Below are positions 26,760 to 38,054 of a stretch of DNA of 64,000 bases, in pieces. The notes below the pieces were generated by a model. That model did not search any database and was not told the origin of the DNA. It saw only the letters and a program-made list of their open reading frames with translations. The stretch is taken from contig JAQGDQ010000074.1 in the NCBI GenBank assembly GCA_030141605.1, positions 1 through 64,000 on the forward strand. The letters run 5' to 3'. The first letter of the stretch is position 1; every line of letters starts with the position of its first letter. The translations under genes and the position numbers were made by a program. The DNA comes from Tubiluchus corallicola. Lineage: Eukaryota; Priapulida; Priapulimorpha; Priapulimorphida; Tubiluchidae.

Positions 26760-29700
26760 GATAAATGTGGAGGATAAAAGAAAAATATCTTCTTAGTTAG
26801 AATGGATCATTTAAGAATTGTGCTTCTCAATCTCCCAGCACAAAAATTTGGACCATTTGCTTAATATCCTTTGGAAAGACAGCAATTCTGGTTTTGAAGT
26901 TTTGTTTGCTGTTCTGCAAAGTTTTATGATAATCTTTTTTCTGTACAATATTAAGTGGAGAATTCATACAAAGTGCTCGTCAGACATGATGAGGATATCT
27001 GTATGAATGAACTTTTTTTGGTGCAAATGGACCTGATGGAAAAAATGTTTTCAAAACGTAATGCAATTTTTTATGTTCTTTGTAATAATTTCCCATGGCT
27101 AATGCTTACTTATTTTTGCTATCAATCTAGCTTGCATTTGTAATTATCTATAGAAGTTTATTTTGATGAGTTCATTCTGCTAGGTGTTTTTACAAAAATT
27201 GTTTCGAGAGCTTAACAAGCCTGTCTTTAATCAACTGCAAAATATGTAAAACAGCATTTTTATAATAACTTTACACTGAAAGAACTTCCATATCCATATT
27301 GTACCCGTATCTTTTCTATTGTATGATAATGACATGGCTTGATATTGTTTTAATTATGTTGAAGTCTGATTTTGTAATATTTCATTCATTTTTGAGAAAT
27401 TTTGTTCCATAAATTTGTTGTATTTTTGTTGGTGGTGTGCATGTAATAGTTTGTGTGCAGGAATTAGCTTTGCTATCAGCCCATCCTTTGTAAATTTTGC
27501 TCTGCTCTCAGAACTAGTGCTGAGTTGTGTGCCAGAAAGAAATCGGTTAATGTGATAGAATTTGTTGTATTAGGGTTTCACCACATGATTGTCACTGTAT
27601 GGCAGAAAAAAATCACTTGGTCTCTGCTGCAATGCCAGCTTTGCCAGTGTCAAGTGTCCACCTTCCATTTTTATATATAATTTGGAGTTGTGAACCTTGA
27701 AAGTGAATAATCAGGTAGTGGTTGGTATTTCTGAGAGACATTTATACAGATCGTTATTGCAAATAAAGTTTCAAAAGTTATAAGTAATAAAGATTTTTAT
27801 GTCAAATTCAAGGAAGAAAAATAGACCAGCAAGATAAAGTACAGATCTTGAAGACTTAACTGGGTGAGTCATGCTCTGAGATTATCAAAAGGCAGTCCAC
27901 TCATTAAACCTTTCAATGAATCAATTCAACCATGAAAGAGGCCAAGGGGTGGTAGATTGCTCAATGTGGATAGATTTCACACTAAAGAAAATCAATGGAA
28001 AATCCTAATTTTAATGTTAGGAGCGTAATGGAGAGTAGCAAAAGAACGTGCCATTTGGTGGCCATAGTAAAACCACTGGACAATCGATACACGCGATGTA
28101 GTACAATAGTCTGTGTTGCTTAGTTAGAAGCTACAGAGGGACAATGCACACAGTGGGCTGCATGTTACACATTATGGCAACCTATTGTTCGAAATAAACT
28201 GGTAAACATGCCTTTTCACAGTTTCGTTGTGTGCATGCACAGTTGCTGTAGGTCTAAGGTTAAGTGCACCACAGTAACACACCTTAACTGCAATCGATTG
28301 TCACAGTGGGTAACGCAAAGCATTAATTCATTAACTTCAGTTGTTTTACCCAAATTTTACTTAATTATGAATAAGTGTGTGTGTAGAATGAGTTACTAGC
28401 AGGAGCTTGGGGACGAGAAAAAATGAAGTATCTAAGCTTCTAGGTAACTGTTAAAACTGTTATTATTACAGGAGCATGGGCAGTGAGGCATTGTATAATG
28501 TATAAGCACAAATCTGTTGTCTGGTATGCTTAATCCTTGACCTTTTAATAATCATTGTCAGTCTCTGGAACAGTGAAAATGCTTATTGCTCGCAGCTGCT
28601 TGAAATTTTACACAATTGTTTATATACATGTAGATTGTTAGCGAATTAGTGCACAGAATTTCGTATTGCACATTTGCATAAATGACGTTATTCTGGTTGG
28701 ATATTTCAATAGCCATTTGAAAATGTTAATGTTAGTTTAAGTATTTGTTTTTGTTTAAGTATTTAGATACATTTTCTCATTTATGGAAGAAAAAACAGTG
28801 AAAAATTGTTCATTTATAGGTGTTTATTCCTGGATGTGTGCACTGAGACAGGGATCACATATTGAAGAGTCTCACCAATTTATATGAATTAAATTGATGA
28901 ATCCTGAATATGTTTGTTTGATAACAAGATTCTACCAGTATTTAAGTATGTTGCCTGTGTAAGTCTAGCTGTACCCGTTTGTCGGAAAATGGATTTTCCA
29001 GTAGCAGTTAATGATAAGATGATTAACTGATAAAGAATTAATTAGTAAGTATGTGCAGTTAATCAGAATGTGATTAACTGTTTTTGTTCAGCAATTCTAT
29101 AAGTGCAGTAGTTATGAAGTCAGTGTCAAAGTCGATCTGACCAGTGGATTTTGGTTGGAAGTGTCATTTTGATAAAGTTGTATTTCTATCAAAATCTGAT
29201 CAATACATACACAACCATCATGCAACCATTTCTCAAATGTCTTCCCTCAGATTTTGACTGCCACTGACACGATTGTAAATTTTTGTCAGAATCTGACCAT
29301 ATGATAAGTGCTCGATTTTGAACAGTTTCAGACCAATACACAACCATAATACAGTATGCGCCACTTAATGAACTCACAGTTATTAGACTCAATCGCTTAA
29401 TTGACACAAAAACGCCTGGCACGGGCTGCTTCTGTTCAAATGTACATCTAAACTGTCAGTAATTGACTAAAATAATTATGCATAATTGACTCAATATTTT
29501 TCCTTCACATACTTAAAAAAAGACATTTGCGTGTGCCCAAAGAGCCTAACCTACTTTTCTGTGATCATTAGTTCGCTTTTGTGCACTAGACTATATAGGT
29601 AGAAACAGTCATGTTATGTACCATTTTGTTTGTAAGCAGGTACCTTTATCATGTGCTAATATGCTAGCCTAGTGGTTTTGCCTCTGTCACCTGCTCCTCA

Positions 29701-30210
29701 ACTGCAATTAATCTCATTACCAAAGAATTTCTGGAAGCTAAACACTTAATCGCCTGTCCCGCAGTTTACTTTTGAAGCTTTCATTGCAAATTAACTCATG
29801 CTTAATCAGTTAACAATCAAAGATGGAGGTACAGTAATTAGCCAGTATTCCTTGTGACTTACAATAGTAAACATCATACAGCAAATAAGAGCAGAGAAGA
29901 AGTTTGAAAAACTGCAGCTCAAGCACATTGCTAACTGTTTTATGAGAATAAGTGCAGCACACAGCAACAGATTTTCAACATTTTTATAATTATAAGAACT
30001 GTGTGTGCCAACTCCTTGGCAACAAAATGAAGCAGTCGACTTTGAAGGATTTTTTGTATTTTTTGCAAATAAACAGACTTGCATGATTTAGAAAAGTATA
30101 CTTTTGATTTATTGCTAATTCACTTATATAAATTAATATTTTAAAATGTTTTTTAAATTTCTAGCAGCACAAAGGAATTTAGGCATTACTTCATTTCTAA
30201 AAATTCATTA
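26760..30210. other. non-coding DNA
   Basis: No gene was recognised on either strand. It contains the second pair of 25-bp near-palindromes (29005-29080). A GAAATAAACTGG stretch near 28190 resembles the poly(A)-signal region of an LTR, but no matching copy was found upstream of the gypsy remnant. Confidence 0.4.
29005..29080. repeat. 25-bp near-palindrome, pair 2
   Basis: Copies at 29005-29029 and 29056-29080. The second is a perfect inverted repeat: CAGTTAATCA, spacer GAATG, TGATTAACTG. The first keeps CAGTTAAT and TGATTAACTG with a changed centre. Confidence 0.8.
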
Positions 30211-30310
30211 AAAACCTTTGCAGTGCATACTAAGCTGATGACACATACTTGTATACCAGTAAAACCTTTGCAGTGCATACTAAGCTCATGACACATAGTT
30301 GTATACCAGT
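30211..30310. repeat. 50-bp tandem duplication
   Basis: Units 30211-30260 and 30261-30310 are the same length and differ at two positions. Both begin AAAACCTTTGCAGTGCATAC. Confidence 0.95.
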
Positions 30311-30824
30311 AATGTTAATAAGTTCAGTCAGTTAATTTGGTCAAAACACTTTGGTCCCAAAGTGAGTCTATTAAGTGGCACCTACAGTACATCCATCATG
30401 TGTTCTTGCATAGCAAGATTGTCTATAAGTCGGCAATTAACCTTTTCTAGTGATTCACATATCCTGAATCTCCATTTCAGGATGATCATTTTGATACTAA
30501 GCTCATCACTCTATATTATTTCTAAACCGATATAGTCCAGATTGAAATTGAGGTACACACCATGCATTGAAAAACATAACCTTGAGAAAATCCCTGCTAA
30601 AGTCAGCCATTGTTTTTTGTTGTGTCTCTACAAAACACTTAGCAACTGTATGAAAGTGTGGTTGCTAAGGGATTTACAAGAGCAGATTGAAGTTATGTTT
30701 AAATCCAGTAGATGGCTCTTCCTGACAAAGATATGGACTTGTCAACAGAAAAAACACGAACAAAGTTACTGCTTCTACGAGCCACCATCAGAACTTTTTC
30801 ATGCAAGTTCTTTTACAATTCCAG

Positions 30825-31706
30825 CAGGGGCGTCGTGCAACAAAAAAATTAGGGGGGCCCGACTGTATATTATGGCGGAACTTAACTGTTTAAAAAACGT
30901 ATAACTTTGAATTCCCACACCAGTATTTTGCCCGCAAGAAAAACGATTTATTTATTCCCAACTGGCATTTAACTGAAAGCTATAGCTACAGAAATTTAAT
31001 TAAAATTAAAAATTAATTTAAAATTAAAATTTAATTAAGTATTTATTAGCTGTCAGGAATCCAAAGATTCGATGAAAAGACGACTACCAAAACATATGTA
31101 CCTTTAATTTAATATTTTTAACAATTACTAAACTTTTTATTCCGAGGCAAGATGAAGATGATGAATAAACGACAAACGTCATTTTTAAATGATTCAGCAA
31201 CACAGTCAAAGTCAACAACATAACATGAATGCGTTACAGGATGACTATAGGGGTACAGTAGAAAATCAATGACAGGTATTGCAGTTTACACCAAGATAAA
31301 GCAAAGAGGTTAAAGAGTAAAAAGCGATATACTGCGACACATATGAATTAATGCACTAAAAATTTGTACTAACGACGCAGAACATCATTCCAGAAGAGCT
31401 CAACCACAGACTTCAAGTCCATATTCTTTGTTTTCTCAGCCTCAACTGCAAGGATCTTCAGGTCACTCAGTCGTGACTGACTCATTGTACTGCTGAGAGC
31501 ATTCTTGACAAATTTAAGAGCAGAAAAGGATCTCTCACAAGAGCAAGACGGGCAGAGTCAGAAGCAACTGGTATGCGATGGAGATCATTGGGTAAAGTTT
31601 GTCCAGTTCAGAAAAAATCATATGACAGTATACTGAGTGAATGCAGTTTGGGAAAAAATGGGGGGCAGACCCCCCCCCCCCGGGCCCCTATAGCACGACG
31701 CCACTG
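30825..31706 (-). mobile_element. non-autonomous hAT transposon
   Basis: Ends: CAGGGGCGTCGTGC at 30825-30838 and GCACGACGCCACTG at 31693-31706, a 14-bp terminal inverted repeat with one mismatch. Both sides carry an identical 8-bp target-site duplication AATTCCAG (30817-30824 and 31707-31714), as expected for hAT. Inside, only the C-terminal part of the transposase remains on the minus strand. A G/C-run lies next to each end (GGGGGGCCC and CCCGGGCCCC). The 882-bp element lacks the catalytic core and could only move with outside transposase. Confidence 0.92.
31369..31612 (-). pseudogene. hAT transposase C-terminal dimerisation domain remnant
   Basis: Minus-strand reading CSCERSFSALKFVKNALSST, then MSQSRLSDLKILAVEAE, ending ELFWNDVLRR and TAG (31369-31371). 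This is the hAT C-terminal dimerisation motif (SAERSFSKLKLIK, then SQERLSGLAML). One frame change separates it from the preceding piece ELDKLYPMISIAYQLLLTLP near 31555-31612. Confidence 0.85.
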
Positions 31707-31714
31707 AATTCCAG

Positions 31715-34320
31715 TACTAGTTTCTAGCCAGAAAAGTGGGCAACGGGTTATAAAATTTGATATTTAGTATTTTTTGACATTTTCCTGATAATTTGTGCTA
31801 GAATATGAAAGTACAATATATATAGCATTTGTTTTTATAAAAATAAAAAATGGACATTTGGCCAAATTTTTTGTGCTTTCTACTTTGAAGCATTATAATG
31901 TAGTTTTAACTATGTCGATTTATGGACGTTTGCTTTGCAAGCACAAATATAACAATCGGATGAAGTCAAAATTCTAGCCATCTGACAACAGTAATAAGTA
32001 AAGCACTTTTATGTGTAATTAAAGTGCCCAGAAATGCTGATTTTTGTTTGTCCTGGAGTTTTTTCTTAATTCTATATATTTATGTCAAGAATTGTCCATC
32101 ATTTTATCAGCAGTTTTAGCAATTTCAATACATATTATTTCACAGAAAATTGACTCAAAAATCGGAGAGAGAGAGAGATTCATTTGTTACAAGAGAAGAA
32201 AAGGGAAAAATATTAGTTCTAATGAATGTAAATGATAATGCTGACATTACTTATTAAATGTAACTTTTTATGTGCCAATTTTTGTGTTGACTAGACATTT
32301 CAGTAACATTATGTTTGATTAGACATTTCAGTAATTGTTTGATAATGTTAAGCCATGTTACAGCAATGTTTGTAGTTGCCTTTTTTGTGTTGGATTTTGA
32401 TACGTCTGTTCAAGTTAATATAATGAACTTAGCTATAATAATGACATTAGAATTTGAGATATGACTGCTTTGATACCCAGATTTGCCATTACTACGCTTT
32501 TCTCAAATTCGCAGAAAATCTTGTTATAGTTCTTGCTCTAGAATCGTAAGCTGAATAATTCTTAAGTGGTAAATTTAATTGACAGACTAAAATTAATTTT
32601 TTTTGGGATAGGCATTTTCAGGGTATGATACATAGCTTAAATGTGTGTCAGTTATTTATATTTTCTTACACCACATATCATTGATGACTAGCTTTTGCAT
32701 TTAATTCATATTCTTATATGGGACACCTGTTCTCAGGTCAGGCATAAGTTGCTCTGCATGCTTTGCTGCGAGGTTCGCAATGACTCAACACTCAAAAGTG
32801 GTGTGCAGTGGGTCATGGAACAATGCATGCAGCCAGCTAGAGGTCTGGGGGAGCGCTACAACTGGGTCTGGGGTGGAGCCTCGGCCACCAATGCATTTTC
32901 TTGTATTAACAGATATTTTAGATGCCTCAAATGAGATCTAAGTTCTGGTACACAGAATGTACGTATGTGAAAAATGTACGTACAATAAGTGGCTACTGAC
33001 CAATCAACTTTTGTAGCTATTGACTAATTGGTAATGTCGAAATGCAAAGTAATACAACTAAACTGTAAGCTCTATGGCTTTTCGTTCTAATGTGCAAATA
33101 AGTTAGCTGAGAAAAAACACTGCTGTGAACCTTTCAATCAAAATTTTACTTATGATTCACAACGTATCTAAAATTTGGTTGGGTGTAAATGTATTAAAAC
33201 TCAATTGTGTTTTGTCAAATTGTCAGTGAAATTCAAAACAGAAAATGGTTGATGTATTGTTATATATATTGCTGACATAGTCACTTGACCTAAATTTGCA
33301 GCTATTAAATATTTCATTTCAGCTAACAGCTATCTCTGCAAAGCCAATCTTGCTTCAGGCAGTTATTATTATAACTCATAAAAGCAGTCAGTCAGAGTGT
33401 GATGATCTGTTATTGCTTCTCAACTCCGGAAACTCTATAGATAAAAATTTTACTTGTATCAGTTCATCATAAAATGATTAACTGTTAGAGATATGGTGAA
33501 CACCTAATTACCTATAATTAGGCAATAATTAGTATTACCTGTTGTTATCTCACTTTTTTATTTACATTAACCATTTTTGTAGCAAATTGTAGAAACAACA
33601 ATTGAAAGGTTATGCTGAATCTATATGTAATAAATTTGTCTTTTCATATAATAGGCTCTACTTTGGAAAAAGGTTGACAATCATAGTACGTAAGTCACAA
33701 AATAATACAGCGTTGCTTCAGCTTAGCGTTTTTGTGCATGCTACACAGTAGAAATATTCTATTGATAAGAAAAATTAAGTTTTTATGATATATAAGTTGA
33801 GACAATTATATCTCTTTGATAAATATTTCTTCAGTATCAAGTAATAAGGCAACACGAAAAATTGTATTTGTTAATAATTACAAAAATTAGCTTTATAGAA
33901 ATTTGTTGTTTTTTGCAAAAATGTTAAATAAGAAAGAAAAGATATCAGTCTCGTTTCTGATATTTAAAACGAATTCATGACTTTTTGTATAAATAGCCTA
34001 GTAGTTAGTTGAGGGCTACAGAAAAATGCTACACCTAAGTACAGGTATACTATGGAATAGGTATACAAGTATTGCAGTGTCTTGTTAGTTTTACCTGGTG
34101 TTTGCCAACAGTTATTGTAACTGAAGCCTCACCACTTACAACCAAATAGCGTAAACTGATAATTCTACACTAAAAATTTTAATGGTGTCTTAAGAATAAT
34201 AAGTTAAGTGAATACACATTAAGCCAAGCTAAACCTGACCTTGTTAATGAATTTTGTACTCACTAAAAATGGAGTATTCAGAAAAACCAATGTACAGTTA
34301 ATCACGTTGTTGAAATTTTC
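31715..34320. other. non-coding DNA
   Basis: No recognised gene. A 79-codon open frame at 32695-32934 (+) stands out because 32735-32930 is clearly less AT-rich than its surroundings; its product is not recognised. The third pair of near-palindromes is at 33385-33494. Confidence 0.4.
33385..33494. repeat. 25-bp near-palindrome, pair 3
   Basis: Copies at 33385-33409 and 33470-33494. The first matches the consensus at about 20 of 25 positions. The second keeps the complete right arm TGATTAACTG and most of the left arm. Confidence 0.6.
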
Positions 34321-34690
34321 GAAAAATTCTAATCAATGAAAAACTATTCGCTGAGAAGACCGGTCGGTTAAAAATGTGGCTAGCTGTGTGATTGCACACT
34401 ATGTTTGCTTAGTTGTGAGCATCATCATAAATAAGTTGATCTCATCAGAACAAATTTTTGTTGAGGTTCGATAGGCTATAAAATGGAAGCAGAATCCTTT
34501 GACTTGGCCAGATTCAACGTAGATCCCCCTAATATATTATGTATATTATGTAATACCATGAAATATAACATCTAATTCAGAAAAGATGCTTAACGCACTT
34601 TCTTTTTTATTGTGATGCACCCACACAATTAACCAAACAAAGCCATTCCACTTCAGATTCATTTTACTAGTGTTACTGCATGAGCAATGA

Positions 34691-34715
34691 CAGTTATTCA
34701 CATTCTGATTAACAG
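34691..34715. repeat. 25-bp near-palindrome, tandem-unit 1 copy
   Basis: CAGTTATTCA, spacer CATTC, TGATTAACAG. The CATTC spacer is the reverse complement of GAATG seen at 29066-29070. Confidence 0.7.
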
Positions 34716-35457
34716 CATGTGATGACTACAGTATAATTCTCAGAATGAGTTTGGGGTTTCGTTTAACTGATAGTGTTTAACGTTTTCGTTTAATTGCTAA
34801 TGTTTAATGTAGAATTAGCATTATGTGTTACAAACATTTAAAAAGTGGTCATTTTTACATATTAGCAAAGGAAATCTATATTTTAATGTAGTTTCTAAAT
34901 GCTTTAAATTATTATTCAGTAAACTAAAAAAATGGTGTTTAAAGTAGTTTTTAAATTAATGGGCTTAAACTATAGATGATAGCTGAAGTGCACCTCCAGA
35001 ATATGTTTCTTGTTTGCAAAAAGCAGGATTTACTAAAATCTTGCATGCATACGCATAAGCAATACAGAGTTCACAAGGGTTTGTTTAAGTGCTAGTGTTT
35101 TACGTTTTCGTTTAACTGCTAATGTATTAATGAAAAATCAATTTGTTTAGAAAACCATTCAGTTCAAAATGTAACTAACTACGAGTAGTACGCACCATGT
35201 TTGCTTACTTGTGGGAATCGTCATGATTAAATGATGTCATTAAAACAAATTTTCGGTGAAGATCGATAGGCTGTAAAATGGAAGCAGAATTCTTCGACTT
35301 GGCTAGATTCAATGTAGAACAGCATGAAATATAATGCTTAACTCAGAAAAGTTGCTTAACATACTTTCTTTTATATTGTGATGCGCCCACACAAAATTAA
35401 CCAAACAAAGCCACCGACTACAACAGATTCATATTATTAGAGAGTTGCTGCATGAAA

Positions 35458-35482
35458 CAGTTAATCGAATTCTGATTAACTG
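35458..35482. repeat. 25-bp near-palindrome, tandem-unit 2 copy
   Basis: CAGTTAATC and GATTAACTG arms, perfectly complementary, around GAATTCT. Confidence 0.75.
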
Positions 35483-35901
35483 CATGTGATCATTAATTTT
35501 CAGAATGAGTTTGGGGTTTCCTTTAACTGCTAGTGTTTTACGTTTTCGTTTAATTGATAATGTATTAATGAAAAATCAATTTGCTTAGAAGACCTTTCGG
35601 TTCAAAATGTAGCTAGCAACAATTGTGCACTACATTTGCTTACTTGTAGGCACCATCATAATTAAAAGATGTCATCAAAACAAATTTTCAGTGAGGTTTG
35701 ATAGGCAATAAAATGGGAACAGAATCGTTCGACTTGGCTAGGTTCAACGTAGATCCCCATGTAATACCACGAAATATAATATCTAACTCAGAAGATTCTT
35801 AACAAGCTTTGTTTTTTATTGTGATGTGCCCACACAATTAACCAAACCAAGTCATCCTATTTCAGATTAGTGTTATTAGAGTGGTACTGCATGAGCAATG
35901 A

Positions 35902-35926
35902 CAGTTAATCACATTCTGATTAACAG
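35902..35926. repeat. 25-bp near-palindrome, tandem-unit 3 copy
   Basis: CAGTTAATCA, spacer CATTC, TGATTAACAG. Confidence 0.75.
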
Positions 35927-36433
35927 CATGTGATGACTATAGTATAATTTTCAGAATGAGTTTGGGATTTACTGCTAGTGTTTGATGTTTTTGTTTAATT
36001 GCCAATATTTAATCTAGTATTAGCACTATGTGTTACAAACATTTAAAAGGTGATCATTTTTACATAATAGCAAGAGAAATCTATATTTTTAATGTAGTTT
36101 CTAAGTGATTTAAATTATTATTCTGTAAAATAAAAAATAATATTTAAAGTAGTTTTTAAATTAATGGGTTTAAACTATAGACGATAACTGAAATGTGCCT
36201 CCTGTTTTCAAAAAGCAGGACTTACTAAAATATTGCATGCATACACAAAAGCAATACAGAGTTCTCAATCATTCTTTTGTATGCTTAACCCCTGAAACCC
36301 TGCATGCAGTATCAGAGCAATTTAAAGTGCTGTGATTATAAAGTCAAAAAATATTAATGTTATTACTGTGCCTGTAAATGCTCAGATAGCAAACTATAGG
36401 AATGGCTGGAAAATATTCATCTATGTTTATGTG

Positions 36434-36602
36434 AAGGGCACATTTTATAACACAGCACAGGCAGCTACTAAGCGCAGCTTCTATATAAGTGCTACATAAC
36501 GAACAGGTGCAACGTATTACACTACAAGCAATTGCGCAGCCTACCTGAATATAGGCACTGTGCAAATACATGTAATTAAAGATGACCGTGTAGAAACTAG
36601 GT
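36434..36602. repeat. dispersed repeat, copy 1 of 2
   Basis: About 170 bp shared in the same orientation with 45274-45444. Common blocks include GGCACATTTTATAACACAG, CAGGTGCAA.GTATTACAC and TGTAGAAACTAGGT. Both copies have small gaps. Family unknown, non-coding. Confidence 0.85.
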
Positions 36603-38050
36603 TAATAGCATTTCTAATACACCTATTTCTCGTAAATTTGTTTTAAATTTCAAAAGTAAAATATTTGTTATTTAACATTTTTGCAAATAACAACAAATTT
36701 CTAAAAAGTTAATTCTATATTACTATAGAGTTACAAAGTCTGCTGTTTGTAACATTTATAACAGACAATTTTTTGCATTATTAATTGACACTGAAGAAAC
36801 GTAATAAGGAGACATATAATTAATTTATAATTATTATGATATTGTCAACTTAATTTTTCATTTTTCTTATCAATTGAATATCATGTTCTGCACGTTATGC
36901 TATTATTGCCTTTGCTGCCTATTACTGATATTAAATTTGTTTTTGAACTAACTGGAGCTAGAGTCTGGAATTTGCATACTAAAAATGCTTTTGCACTAAT
37001 GCATAGCTTGTTTTTGCATACCCTATGCACTTAAGCATAAAAAAATCATTGTCGCCCAGCACTTTGTGTGTCAGGTCTTATGATCAGAAGACTGCACTGC
37101 AATTGAGCACTATCGACATGGGGTCTTCTGTCAAAAAATCTCTGTGACCCAGCACTTTGTGTGTTTGACTGAATATCCACGAAAGCCTGTGCAAGAGACA
37201 GATGAGATCATTCTATCATATTCTGACGTTTCGTATGTCGCAAAAATAACATAATTTACAGTATCTATTCCGAGAATTTGGATTTTTTCAGAATGTATTA
37301 ATGGTAAATAAGTACTAAATGAGCTTCATTTTAATTTACATGCCTAAAACTAACATTTCAGAAAATATGTTTGTATAGCTGCAGCTCATCTAAAATTGCG
37401 TTTGTTTATGTTACAGGTGTGAAAAATCTTACGTTACTCGTCACCACTTTATATTGGGTTGCATTTATGTTAACTTTTAGTCCAGTCCAATGAATAAGTT
37501 AAGTAATTTCATTACATACACTGTATATTATATAACTTTTGTTTTGAATTAACATTTGCAGTTTTACCAGTATCCGATTTTCAGTGTCTGTGTGCCATGG
37601 AAATTTAATTTTTTTATTTTTGCATGCTACACTTTTGTCGTCAAACATAAAAGAAATTCTACAATTTTGCATTGCAGCAACAGCACTTGGCGTTTTGGAC
37701 GAATGCCAAATCTTTACACGTCTTAAGCTGGAGTGCAGTATTGTGATAATACGACAGCATGAACTTACCGCAGCAATTCATAAAGCATTTCAGTACTGTT
37801 ATAGAATTTGACAGTAAGTTTCTTTGCATTAAACATCGTGAATAATTGCTTAAATGAAATCCGCCAACTTATTAATGCAATATCATGCTCAATACGATAA
37901 AATTTTCCAATCTACTTCTACTTCTTGTAGCTGATCCTAAAAACATTCAACAACATGTATGGCCCATGTGTGAGGAATACTCAATTCAAACACTTTGCTT
38001 GTGCAGTGCTTCATCAGACATTCAATCACCAGCCAAGCCTTTAGTAGCTG
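36603..38050. other. non-coding DNA
   Basis: No recognised gene. CCCAGCACTTTGTGTGT occurs twice (near 37056 and 37148) as a short direct repeat. Confidence 0.4.
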
Positions 38051-38054
38051 TGAG

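Larger units (their letters stand above)
34325..36262. repeat. local tandem repeat block (three units)
   Basis: A core beginning near AAGACC and running through ATAGGC, AAAATGGAAGCAGAAT and CCCACACAA..TTAACCAAAC recurs at about 34357, 35150 and 35588. Units 1 and 3 also carry a tail starting GTTACAAACATTTAAAA (about 34828 and 36030) and ending near CAATACAGAGTTC. Unit 2 lacks most of this tail. Each unit contains one 25-bp near-palindrome. Units are clearly diverged, so the duplication is not recent. No coding capacity was recognised. Confidence 0.85.

Noticed and set aside
28060-28210. Possible 3' LTR of the gypsy remnant (GAAATAAACTGG near 28190)
   Set aside because: No matching upstream LTR copy and no polypurine tract in place.
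36344-36571. Cys-rich minus-strand open frame that is also partly open in the repeat copy at 45.3 kb
   Set aside because: The shared Cys pattern follows from the two regions being copies of one repeat; the second copy has a stop and no start, so there is no evidence of coding.
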